Virus record (IMG/VR): IMGVR_UViG_3300021347_000005
Coordinates: 1 to 46,429 of that record
Direction: 5' to 3' (one strand)
DNA length: 46,429 nucleotides
Source of the DNA: a virus
How positions within the stretch are numbered: position 1 is the stretch's first letter; each line of letters begins with the position of its first letter. Below the pieces are notes generated by a model, which worked only from the letters and a program-made list of their open reading frames with translations, made no database searches and was not told where the DNA came from. Made by a program: the position numbers and the translations under genes. Shown here in pieces: positions 6,518-13,446 of this stretch.

Positions 6518-6725
6518 ACATGATGAAGTTGATCAAAAATTCATAGATATGTTGAAAAAAAGCTTTGATGATTCTGAAAAACACAACATGTCACTTAGAT
6601 TTTCTATTTTTAGAAATGAATGTGATTATAATAATAAACAAATACCTGATTGGGCTGTTATTCAAAAAATTAGAACATATAAAACAAATGTAATAAATAT
6701 GTTAAATAATATTAGAAGGAAATAA
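6510..6725 (+). CDS. Hypothetical protein (71 aa)
   Basis: The gene starts inside the end of the AP2-domain gene (8-base overlap). The 71-residue product is charged and helical at the N terminus and basic at the C terminus, with no membrane segment. It lies directly before the small terminase gene and stops two bases short of it. It may be a packaging accessory, but no family is recognised. Confidence 0.65.
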   Translation: MSKHDEVDQKFIDMLKKSFDDSEKHNMSLRFSIFRNECDYNNKQIPDWAVIQKIRTYKTNVINMLNNIRRK

Positions 6726-6726
6726 A

Positions 6727-7236
6727 ATGGAAGACAATAAGAAAAAACATATTCCATTTTGGAAACAATCAAGTACAAAAAGAGGACGAAAAAGAATATT
6801 TCAAAGCCCGAAAGACTTACGTGATGCGGCTTTTGAGTATTTTAAATCAGTAGACGAAAATCCATTTATTGAAGAAAAACCACATGCCTCCAATGGTGAA
6901 ATAACTTATTCAAAGACCATAAAAAAACGCCCTTATACCATTGGAGGTATGTGTATCTTTTTTAGAATCAATCAAGAAACATGGAGTTTATATCGCAAAA
7001 GGCCTGAATTTATTGGAGTCTGTAGTATTATAGAAGATATTATTCGCACACAGAAGTTTGAGGGAGCAGCAGCAGGGTTTTTTAACCATGCAATCATTGC
7101 CCGTGACCTGGGACTTGCAGATAAATCTGAAGTCGCTAATACGCACGTTTTGGCAACCACACAAGATCCCATTGAAGAAATGAAAAAACGGGGTATTCCA
7201 ATTCCTGATATCGACCTGGAGGATATCGATGAATAG
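6727..7236 (+). CDS. Terminase small subunit, P22 gp3-like
   Basis: The 169-aa protein resembles the P22 gp3 small terminase along its length. Shared landmarks are FW near residue 12, an F.SP..L..A..EYF segment (25-40), an ETW...R helix near 85-92 and a KFEGAAAG...NAIIARDLGL-like block near 111-133. It should recognise the pac site and present DNA to the large subunit for headful packaging. In P22 the pac site lies within this gene, so packaging may start here. A 5' AAGGAAATAAA precedes the ATG. The fit with a circularly permuted assembly is good. Confidence 0.85.
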   Translation: MEDNKKKHIPFWKQSSTKRGRKRIFQSPKDLRDAAFEYFKSVDENPFIEEKPHASNGEITYSKTIKKRPYTIGGMCIFFRINQETWSLYRKRPEFIGVCSIIEDIIRTQKFEGAAAGFFNHAIIARDLGLADKSEVANTHVLATTQDPIEEMKKRGIPIPDIDLEDIDE

Positions 7237-7435
7237 ATTAAATCAAGAATTTAAAAAATATTCTAATTTGTCTTTTGATAATGGTTATTTTAAATTTAAA
7301 ATAGAATGTATTTTAGGTTATTGGGTGGTTAAAGGAAATAACATAAATGAGGTAATCTTAATAGCTAAAGATAATTTTAATTATTATAAAAAATTAGGTA
7401 TTTATAATAAAATATTAGAGGATGTAAATGAATAG
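7229..7435 (+). CDS. Hypothetical protein (68 aa)
   Basis: ATG 7229 overlaps the end of the small terminase gene and has GGAGG inside that gene's 3' end. The product is 68 residues, rich in Asn, Lys, Ile and Tyr, with one Cys. It is the first of a chain of very small overlapping genes between the two terminase subunits. No family recognised. Confidence 0.6.
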   Translation: MNRLNQEFKKYSNLSFDNGYFKFKIECILGYWVVKGNNINEVILIAKDNFNYYKKLGIYNKILEDVNE

Positions 7436-7544
7436 ACAAACAATAAGAAACACTATAGCACATGTTTTAAACAAACATTTTGATACAGTAAACTATTCAC
7501 CGACTACTTACGATATGATAGCGGAGTATTTTACACATGAATAA
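7428..7544 (+). CDS. Tiny hypothetical protein (38 aa)
   Basis: A 38-residue frame starting inside the end of the previous gene and overlapped at its own end by the next one (ATGAATAAATGG). No domain is visible. The end-to-end overlaps support it; its shortness limits confidence. Confidence 0.4.
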   Translation: MNRQTIRNTIAHVLNKHFDTVNYSPTTYDMIAEYFTHE

Positions 7545-7665
7545 ATGGTACGATAAATATAATTTAAAACAATGGGAATTATCACACAGGCTAAGAGTGT
7601 TTATTTATAGAAAGAAAACACACCCTATATTTAAACCTTTAGAATTAACAAGAGGTCTTATTTAA
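7537..7665 (+). CDS. Tiny basic protein (42 aa)
   Basis: A 42-residue, strongly basic frame (YNLKQWELSHRLRVF, then RKKTHP). It begins within the preceding micro-gene and its stop is followed without a gap by the next ATG. It could be a small nucleic-acid binding protein; there is no further evidence. Confidence 0.4.
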   Translation: MNKWYDKYNLKQWELSHRLRVFIYRKKTHPIFKPLELTRGLI

Positions 7666-7914
7666 ATGAATAAAATAAAATGGGATACAAAACCATCTTT
7701 ACCTTTGATGAAAAAAACAGATATGTTAAAAGAGTTTAATAGATTATATCTATGTGATTTTACATCAGAATGTGAAAAATTAAGATGTAAAATTTGTGAT
7801 TCTCAAATATTAGATGTTGGATATTTTTGGATGTGTTCTAACGATAAATGTAAAAAACATGAAGCTAATTTTCTTAGAAACGATATGTCATATTTTACAA
7901 AATTGGAGGTTTGA
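7666..7914 (+). CDS. Zinc-ribbon protein (82 aa)
   Basis: An 82-residue protein with CKIC near residue 43 and CSNDKCKKH near residue 58-66, a four-Cys zinc ribbon in which the pairs flank a YFWM hairpin. Its stop lies next to the GGAGG of the following gene. Zinc ribbons of this form occur in DNA-binding and transcription factors, so a late regulator is possible, but the family is not identified. Confidence 0.65.
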   Translation: MNKIKWDTKPSLPLMKKTDMLKEFNRLYLCDFTSECEKLRCKICDSQILDVGYFWMCSNDKCKKHEANFLRNDMSYFTKLEV

Positions 7915-7917
7915 TAA

Positions 7918-8058
7918 ATGAATAATATAATAGAACTATACTATCCAAATTTAATTGATTACTTAGAAATAATGAATCGTAATCAATGTACACAATACAA
8001 AACACAACAAGAAGTAAGATCACATTATTTACTTAATGAATTGAGAGTCGTTAAGTGA
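7918..8058 (+). CDS. Tiny hypothetical protein (46 aa)
   Basis: A 46-residue protein with a good ribosome site (TTGGAGGTTTGATAA before ATG). Helical, with mixed charge and one Cys. Its stop overlaps a GTG start (GTGA) of the next small gene. Unknown family. Confidence 0.5.
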   Translation: MNNIIELYYPNLIDYLEIMNRNQCTQYKTQQEVRSHYLLNELRVVK

Positions 8059-8171
8059 ATAAAGAAATATACGGAAAACGTTGTTTAAATTGTTTTAAGA
8101 TATTTTTTTATTCAAGTAATGATTATTGTTGTGAAGAGTGTTTAGAATTGTTTTACAGAAGGAAGTATTAA
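8055..8171 (+). CDS. Tiny FCS-like zinc-finger protein (38 aa)
   Basis: This 38-residue frame starts with GTG overlapping the preceding TGA and ends in TAATG shared with the next start. It encodes CLNCFKIF, then YCCEECLELF, a compact CxxC...CxxC zinc knuckle. The motif and the coupled start and stop make it credible despite its size. It could be a protein-interaction finger. Confidence 0.5.
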   Translation: MNKEIYGKRCLNCFKIFFYSSNDYCCEECLELFYRRKY

Positions 8172-8329
8172 TGACTGAAGAAGAGAAAGAAGAAATAGAT
8201 AAAATAGTTTCATTGTTAACAGAAGGTTATTTAACAGATGAAAAATTGAAAGAGGCTTCAGCAAGATTAAATGTTTTCAAGTTGGAATGGTTGTTTGGTC
8301 GTAGTTTAGAAGTAAAGGAAATTCACTAA
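8171..8329 (+). CDS. Small acidic helical protein (52 aa)
   Basis: Start ATG 8171 (MTEEEKEE) is chosen because AAGGAAG precedes it and it overlaps the previous stop; an in-frame upstream start at 8138 would lie inside the zinc-finger gene. The product is acidic and helical, without Cys or membrane segments. It ends on the base where the next gene begins. Function unknown. Confidence 0.55.
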   Translation: MTEEEKEEIDKIVSLLTEGYLTDEKLKEASARLNVFKLEWLFGRSLEVKEIH

Positions 8330-8568
8330 TGGACAAAGAGATTTTTAAAAGTATTGAGTCGTTGCATGTTAAAGTTGATAATTTAAACGAAAAAGTATCA
8401 GTGATGCCTTGTTCTGTTAATAACAATCGACTAAACAATTTGGAAAAAGTAGTCTATGGCGCTGTAAAACTAATACTGGTTGGTTTTATAGTTTCATTGG
8501 TTTTTCTTGTTATGCCAAAAAATAGTAAACCTGCATCTGCAAACGCAAGTGTTGTGAAGGTGAAATGA
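8329..8568 (+). CDS. XhlA/hemolysin-like small membrane protein (79 aa)
   Basis: Residues 1-42 form a charged, coiled-coil-like segment with an RLNNLEKVVYG motif, followed by one transmembrane helix (about 45-64) and a short basic tail. This layout resembles XhlA-type phage proteins that work with holins in lysis. The larger holin-like protein is at 11837. An alternative is a tail- or packaging-linked membrane protein. The call is from architecture only. Confidence 0.5.
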   Translation: MDKEIFKSIESLHVKVDNLNEKVSVMPCSVNNNRLNNLEKVVYGAVKLILVGFIVSLVFLVMPKNSKPASANASVVKVK

Positions 8569-8717
8569 TGAGAATATATTTATCAGAAGATCCAATAAAT
8601 GAAAATGATATTTTATTATATCGATGTAAATTCCCAAAATATACAGGGTTGATATTAATGGCAACTTTTATTTTAGGTTTTTCTTTTATAACTCTTTGTG
8701 TTTTGTTTTCGATATGA
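8565..8717 (+). CDS. Small membrane protein (50 aa)
   Basis: ATG 8565 overlaps the previous TGA (ATGA), with a second ATG next to it. The product has a soluble N-terminal 28 residues and a C-terminal transmembrane helix (about 31-50). It lies next to the XhlA-like protein, so the two may act together in the membrane. Its own stop overlaps the next start (ATGA). Confidence 0.5.
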   Translation: MMRIYLSEDPINENDILLYRCKFPKYTGLILMATFILGFSFITLCVLFSI

Positions 8718-8875
8718 GGATATTAATAGAACGAAAAACGAATTCAGGAAAGAAATCTTTTGTTAAAGTAGACAGTGTTGAAAAGATCGTTATATTTGAA
8801 GGTGATAAAGCGGTAAAACAAATCAACAAAGACTTTAGTGAGTGTAAACCGAAGAAAAATAATGAAACTAACTAA
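8714..8875 (+). CDS. Small basic hypothetical protein (53 aa)
   Basis: A 53-residue frame linked to the previous gene by an ATGA overlap. It is basic at both ends with a short beta-like centre (SVEKIVIFEGDKAV). It overlaps the start of the large terminase gene by 14 bases. No family recognised. Confidence 0.45.
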   Translation: MRILIERKTNSGKKSFVKVDSVEKIVIFEGDKAVKQINKDFSECKPKKNNETN

Positions 8876-10322
8876 TGCGGACATAGATTTAATGGAAAGG
8901 TTCTGGATCGAGAAATCGAGAAAGAATTTTCTTGCGTATAGGATGTATATGCGGCATGGGTTGTTTATAAACTCATGGTTTATGACTGAAATTAGTAGGG
9001 TTTTACAACAATTTTATCTTGACTATAAAAACAAAAAACGACCTGTTTATATCCTCAACACACCACCTCAACATGGAAAATCCTTTTCGGTATCAGATTT
9101 AATATCATGGATAACAGGTCTTGATCCAATTACTAAGTTTATATATGCTTCTTATGCCGAGCGCCTTGGTAAAAGAGCTAATAAATTTTTACAACGAACA
9201 TATGAAACAGAGAAATATAAAAAGATTTTTCCAAACTTAAATATAACAAATCCAAATAACAGAGGGATAGTAAATAGCGAACTTATAGAAACATGGGATA
9301 TAAACAATATTGCGGATACTGGTTTTTTTAGAAACACAACAGTTGGTGGATCGATAACAGGTGATACTCAGGATATTGGTATTATTGATGATGCTGTGAA
9401 AGGTAGAAAAGAAGCACGATCAATGGTTGTATCCCAAACAATTTGGGAATGGTTTGAAGATGATTTTGGAACAAGGCTTTCTGAGTATGGTGGTATTCTT
9501 ATAATAATGACACGCTGGGTAACTCATGATTTAACCGCAAGAATCTTGGAAATGAATCCTGATGTTAAACTTTTTAATTTTCAAGCTATTGCAACAAAAG
9601 ACGAAAAATATAGAGATGCTGGTGACCCGTTATTTCCTGAATTAAAGTCACTTGAGTTTCTTGAAAAGAAAAAGAAGATGTCATCACCTGAAAGCTGGGA
9701 TTCACTCTATCAAGGTAATCCGACAATCGAGGGTGGCAATAAGATTAAAGATTCCTGGTGGCAATGGTGGACTATTTTACCTCCACTTAAATATAAGTTT
9801 ATTACAGCCGATACAGCACAAAAGAAAAATACCTATAATGATTGGACTGATTTTAAATGTTGGGGATTTGGTATTGACGAAAACATTTATTTGTTAGATC
9901 ATTTAAGAGAAAAGATGAATGCTCCTGAACTTAGAAGAAAAGCTGAAATCTTCTACAGGAAACATGACACTCCAAGATTAAAGGTTGGTGATCCGGTTTT
10001 GCGAACAATGTATATTGAAGATAAATCAAGCGGTATTGGATTGATTCAGGAATTAGAAGAAAAGAATTTAAAAATAACTCCTGTTCCAAGAGATACAGAT
10101 AAGATAACACGCTGTGAAGATGCAAGTCCTTATATCAAAGCGGGAAGGGTGTTTCTAAATGTTGAAATACCTGATGTCGATAATACAACAAAAGAAGCAA
10201 GAGAATTTCCTGATAGTGAATTCGATGATGATCTTGACACTGTTTTTATTGCAATTGAGGTTGCGTTTATTAATAAATCTATTTCAGGTAATTTGGAAGC
10301 AGCAATGGAGGCTGAAGACTAA
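8862..10322 (+). CDS. Terminase large subunit
   Basis: This is the ATP-driven packaging motor and nuclease. With the ATG at 8862 it is 486 aa; a GTG at 8838 would add eight residues, and neither has a clear ribosome site. The ATPase domain has Walker A TPPQHGKS near residues 68-75 and Walker B IGIIDD near 173-178. The RNase H-like nuclease domain follows, with candidate acidic residues in ITADTAQ, YIEDKSSG and the late FDDDLD segment. The length is normal for the family. It follows the small terminase at a distance, the micro-genes lying between them. It should cut concatemers and fill heads through the portal encoded downstream. Confidence 0.93.
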   Translation: MKLTNADIDLMERFWIEKSRKNFLAYRMYMRHGLFINSWFMTEISRVLQQFYLDYKNKKRPVYILNTPPQHGKSFSVSDLISWITGLDPITKFIYASYAERLGKRANKFLQRTYETEKYKKIFPNLNITNPNNRGIVNSELIETWDINNIADTGFFRNTTVGGSITGDTQDIGIIDDAVKGRKEARSMVVSQTIWEWFEDDFGTRLSEYGGILIIMTRWVTHDLTARILEMNPDVKLFNFQAIATKDEKYRDAGDPLFPELKSLEFLEKKKKMSSPESWDSLYQGNPTIEGGNKIKDSWWQWWTILPPLKYKFITADTAQKKNTYNDWTDFKCWGFGIDENIYLLDHLREKMNAPELRRKAEIFYRKHDTPRLKVGDPVLRTMYIEDKSSGIGLIQELEEKNLKITPVPRDTDKITRCEDASPYIKAGRVFLNVEIPDVDNTTKEAREFPDSEFDDDLDTVFIAIEVAFINKSISGNLEAAMEAED

Positions 10323-10591
10323 TGGCAAACCCAACAACAGTTTCATGTACACAAAACACATGGGTAAAAGTAGCAACAAATGTCAAAACTGGCATGATTC
10401 ATAAAAGAACAAAGAAAAGATCTACTTACTTACAAACTTATAGACTAACAGGAGAAGCAGCACCAACAAATAGAAATGAAGGTATTGAAGCATTTTCAAA
10501 ATGTGGTTCAATATCTATTGGTTCAGATGTTGAAATCGATGTTTATATAATGTGTTTAGGAACAACCGGTAGTGTGAGGGTTGATGTATGA
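10322..10591 (+). CDS. Small putative virion protein (89 aa)
   Basis: ATG 10322 overlaps the terminase stop. The 89-residue protein is beta-rich without a membrane segment and ends in a Gly/Val-rich strand region. Short beta proteins of this kind between terminase and portal are often head or tail decoration proteins, but I cannot name the family. Its TGA overlaps the next ATG (ATGA). Confidence 0.65.
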   Translation: MANPTTVSCTQNTWVKVATNVKTGMIHKRTKKRSTYLQTYRLTGEAAPTNRNEGIEAFSKCGSISIGSDVEIDVYIMCLGTTGSVRVDV

Positions 10592-11226
10592 CAAAAATAA
10601 TGGATTCTGAAAATATAGGAAACAAACCTGTTAGTGATACGGATCTAACTGGCCCGGTTACATTAGGGCCAATTTCTTGTAGTGGAGGTATATTTACTTT
10701 TACCGAAAACGCTGCATCACCAACAGGTTACGGATTTAGATTATATGCCAATGAATACGTATCAGTTATGACACAAAACTTTGATAGATGGTTTTTTAGT
10801 GGATATAATTTTTTTCCAGCAACAACAGGAACAAGCGATATTGGACTTATTCCATCACATCCATTAGGTAGACGTGAAGTAAGACATATAGTTGCTCAAG
10901 ATATTGATTTATCCAATGGAATAGTAATTCTTGGAAATGCTACATCTAAAACAGATGCAGTGTCCACAGTAGATGATGGTGAAATTACTTTAGAACCAAA
11001 TACTTCTGGTGTTGGTTGGGTTCAGATTGGAGATAATGAAGAATTCACTCAATTTAGATTCTCTACTGATGGAACAGTTACAATATTTAATGAAACAGCT
11101 AATGTTACAAATACTGATACTGATGGTAATTTGTGTGTATTTGATAACGGTACAGGTGTAACGATAAAAAATCGTCTTGGTTCCGAAAAAACAATTAAGT
11201 ATCATTATGACTATTCAAGTGTTTGA
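10588..11226 (+). CDS. Structural protein, N-terminal part of an SGNH-hydrolase fusion (ends at in-frame TGA)
   Basis: A 212-residue beta-rich protein (many Thr, Gly, Asn; aromatic YANEYVSVM and FDRWFFSGYNFF segments) that looks like a virion surface or fibre-type domain. The frame stops at TGA (11224-11226) but stays open for another 194 codons that encode a complete SGNH hydrolase domain with no start codon of its own before the catalytic Ser. The protein may therefore be made in two lengths by readthrough, or the TGA may be a mutation of TGG. The N-terminal part alone matches no family I recognise. Confidence 0.7.
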   Translation: MTKIMDSENIGNKPVSDTDLTGPVTLGPISCSGGIFTFTENAASPTGYGFRLYANEYVSVMTQNFDRWFFSGYNFFPATTGTSDIGLIPSHPLGRREVRHIVAQDIDLSNGIVILGNATSKTDAVSTVDDGEITLEPNTSGVGWVQIGDNEEFTQFRFSTDGTVTIFNETANVTNTDTDGNLCVFDNGTGVTIKNRLGSEKTIKYHYDYSSV

Positions 11227-11811
11227 TATGGTATTTCGTCTGTTGGCAGTTCGTCAACTATTTACGGTGTAGCAGTTGGCGATTCACTGACAGCGCATCA
11301 AGTTTGGGTTGATGAAGCGGAATTTGCAACTTGTGGAAGTAACATAGATAATCAAGGGGTTGGAGGTTGGACATTGCAAAACATAGATTCTAATTTTAAC
11401 AACGCTATATCTGGTGGTGGTTCACATGTTGAGATACAAGGTGGCACGAACAATTTAACACCTAATGATTCTGATCCAAACACTGTTATGAGAGCCGCAA
11501 TTGAATCGATGGTAGCAAAAGCGCTTGCAGCATCTATGACACCAATATTAGTTAATATAACTCCACTTGGATCATGTAGTGGTTGGAATGTTACAAAACA
11601 AGCAAATCTTGAGAGTTATAATACATGGCTTGCAAATTATGCAACTACAAATGGATATCAAATGGCTGATGTTTATAGTTCTTTAACAGATGGAGCAGAT
11701 AATCTTAAAACAGAATATGATAGCGGTGATGGTGTGCATTTGTCCGATCTTGGCTATAGGGTTATGGGAGCAAAAATAGCTAAATCTATAATAGCAGCGG
11801 GGCCGTGGTAA
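11227..11811 (+). CDS. SGNH/GDSL hydrolase domain, in-frame continuation after TGA
   Basis: Directly after the TGA, in the same frame, 194 codons encode an SGNH hydrolase: block I GDSLT (Ser at 11284-11286), block II NQGVGGWT, block III GGTNN (11440-11454) and block V DGVHLSDLG (Asp 11728-11730, His 11737-11739). These supply the Ser, Gly, Asn and Asp-His set. Such domains on phage tails remove acyl or acetyl groups from surface polysaccharides. The first possible independent start (TTG near 11374) would drop the nucleophile Ser, so activity needs readthrough or a Trp codon at this place. Confidence 0.7.
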   Translation, partial: YGISSVGSSSTIYGVAVGDSLTAHQVWVDEAEFATCGSNIDNQGVGGWTLQNIDSNFNNAISGGGSHVEIQGGTNNLTPNDSDPNTVMRAAIESMVAKALAASMTPILVNITPLGSCSGWNVTKQANLESYNTWLANYATTNGYQMADVYSSLTDGADNLKTEYDSGDGVHLSDLGYRVMGAKIAKSIIAAGPW

Positions 11812-11836
11812 AAAACATTAATAAAGGATAGTTGAT

Positions 11837-12259
11837 ATGGGATTTTTTAGTTGGATAACAGGCGCTAAAAGCGTCGATAAAACTTTGGATATTATTGACA
11901 AGTCTTCTGACGGAATCATGAAAGGACTTGATAAGGTTTGGTATACAAAAGAAGAAAAAGCAGAAAACTTTGTTAAGCGTTTAGAGATTGCGGAACAAAT
12001 GTCAAAAACACATATTGAGTTGATGAAAGCAACCGCTGATGAAAATACAACAAGAAGTATAACAAGGCGTGTAACCGCAATTGTGATTTTGATACTTACC
12101 GTATTATCTGTTGTAACATTATGGATTGTTGGTAAATTTGACCCTGAATGGGCTGAATGGATGTTAGAAGTCGTTGAATATTTTCAATTAGGTTGGGCGT
12201 TTATTGCGGTTGTAGTTTATTTCTTCGGTAACCATATGATAACGAGGTTTAAAAAATAA
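11837..12259 (+). CDS. Holin-like membrane protein (GTA-type 3TM holin family)
   Basis: The 140-aa protein has an amphipathic N terminus with a coiled-coil-like region (about 40-75), then RSITRRVTAIVILILTVLSV leading into a transmembrane helix near 76-96 and a second near 117-132, ending FGNHMITRFKK. This resembles 3TM-type holins found in structural gene blocks. It should permeabilise the inner membrane at lysis so that the peptidase encoded at 45379 can reach the wall. AAAGGATAGTTGAT precedes the start. Confidence 0.65.
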   Translation: MGFFSWITGAKSVDKTLDIIDKSSDGIMKGLDKVWYTKEEKAENFVKRLEIAEQMSKTHIELMKATADENTTRSITRRVTAIVILILTVLSVVTLWIVGKFDPEWAEWMLEVVEYFQLGWAFIAVVVYFFGNHMITRFKK

Positions 12260-12858
12260 TGAGCTTAGACTTAAACTCTTTAAAATCTATTGCAAGAACA
12301 ACTTTAAATCATCAAAGCGGTAGATCAGCAATGTTTAAATTTGGGGCTGTTACTACTGTTGACATCAACTCTGAAAAAGTTTTCGAAGAAATAGCTTTCG
12401 GTATTGCAAGGAGATTTAACATTTCGGCATCTGGTGATTATTGGATCATCTTAGACACAACAGGAGTTTCATTAGAAAAAGAAATTGTTGTTCTTCCAAT
12501 TGGTATAACAGGTTTTGGTGCAGGGCCAATTCATATTGATTTCCATCGAAATGTTGTTTTTTCTGGTGGAACTGAAGTAACAGCAATTAATAGATATCAT
12601 GCCTCAACAAATACAGCAGAAACCGTTTTCACTCAAGGTGTAACAGTATCAGACGAAGGTATAGCTTCCCATACACAATGGTTATTGCCATCTGATGGTG
12701 TACCCGCAACATCAATACTTGGTGGACAAGCAAAAGATGATTTAATTTTCGTTCCTGATAAAAATTATAATTATGGTTTGAAATTCACAAACACGGAAGC
12801 TGATATAGCGCAGTGTTCAATTTCATTAACATTTTTTGAAGCAACACTGGAGGTTTAA
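12259..12858 (+). CDS. Putative virion protein, paralogue of the next gene (199 aa)
   Basis: It begins MSLDLNSLKSIARTTL, nearly the same as the next protein, and both continue as beta-rich domains. Here a FHRNVVFSGGTEV...NRYHASTN stretch suggests a jelly-roll-like surface protein. The start overlaps the holin stop (TAATG). The position between lysis and portal genes fits a head fibre or neck decoration protein. Function is not established. Confidence 0.65.
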   Translation: MSLDLNSLKSIARTTLNHQSGRSAMFKFGAVTTVDINSEKVFEEIAFGIARRFNISASGDYWIILDTTGVSLEKEIVVLPIGITGFGAGPIHIDFHRNVVFSGGTEVTAINRYHASTNTAETVFTQGVTVSDEGIASHTQWLLPSDGVPATSILGGQAKDDLIFVPDKNYNYGLKFTNTEADIAQCSISLTFFEATLEV

Positions 12859-12864
12859 AATACA

Positions 12865-13440
12865 ATGAGTTTAGATCAAAACGCACTTGGTTCTATTGCA
12901 AGACAGTTGTTAACAGATAAAGATGGTAGAATTGCAAGTTTAGATAGGGCTACATGGGCACAAAATATCATAAGTTATGAACATCACGAAATCCATGCAG
13001 GTAGTCATTTTAATATATGTGATTATGATGTTGGTTTGGGTTCTGGAGTTGAAATTGAGTTTATTGTAACAACACCAGACACAACCAAGTTAGCACATTT
13101 AACATTTTCTATTTTTTCTTCGACAGGTGCAAGAGTAGATATATACGAAGGAGCAAGTGGTATAACTGGTGGAAATGCCGTAATTCCAAGAAACAACAAC
13201 AGAAGCAGCACTAACACAAGTGTGATGACAGTTGTAAAAGATCCATCCGCAATAACCAGTGATGGCACTTTCGCTGCTGGTTATTTAGCTGGTGCAGGTA
13301 GGACGGCAGGTTTTGCGAATAGAGAAAATGAATATGTACTTAAACAAAATGAGACATATTTATTGAGGATAACAACAACTGCTTCAAGCAATAATGTTTC
13401 TTGGTGTTTCGAATGGTACGAACATACAGACAAGGTTTGA
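12865..13440 (+). CDS. Putative virion protein, paralogue of the previous gene (191 aa)
   Basis: The N terminus MSLDQNALGSIARQLLTDKDGR pairs with the previous gene, and the body again has a beta-rich layout with an NNNRSSTNTS loop. The shared N-terminal segment is probably an attachment module and the divergent bodies may bind different targets. ATG follows GGAGGTTTAAAATACA. Tandem duplication with divergence is the simplest explanation. Confidence 0.65.
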   Translation: MSLDQNALGSIARQLLTDKDGRIASLDRATWAQNIISYEHHEIHAGSHFNICDYDVGLGSGVEIEFIVTTPDTTKLAHLTFSIFSSTGARVDIYEGASGITGGNAVIPRNNNRSSTNTSVMTVVKDPSAITSDGTFAAGYLAGAGRTAGFANRENEYVLKQNETYLLRITTTASSNNVSWCFEWYEHTDKV

Positions 13441-13446
13441 TAAATA

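Noticed and set aside
11374-11811. Independent SGNH hydrolase gene starting at TTG near 11374
   Set aside because: That start has no ribosome site and would remove the GDSL block with the catalytic Ser.
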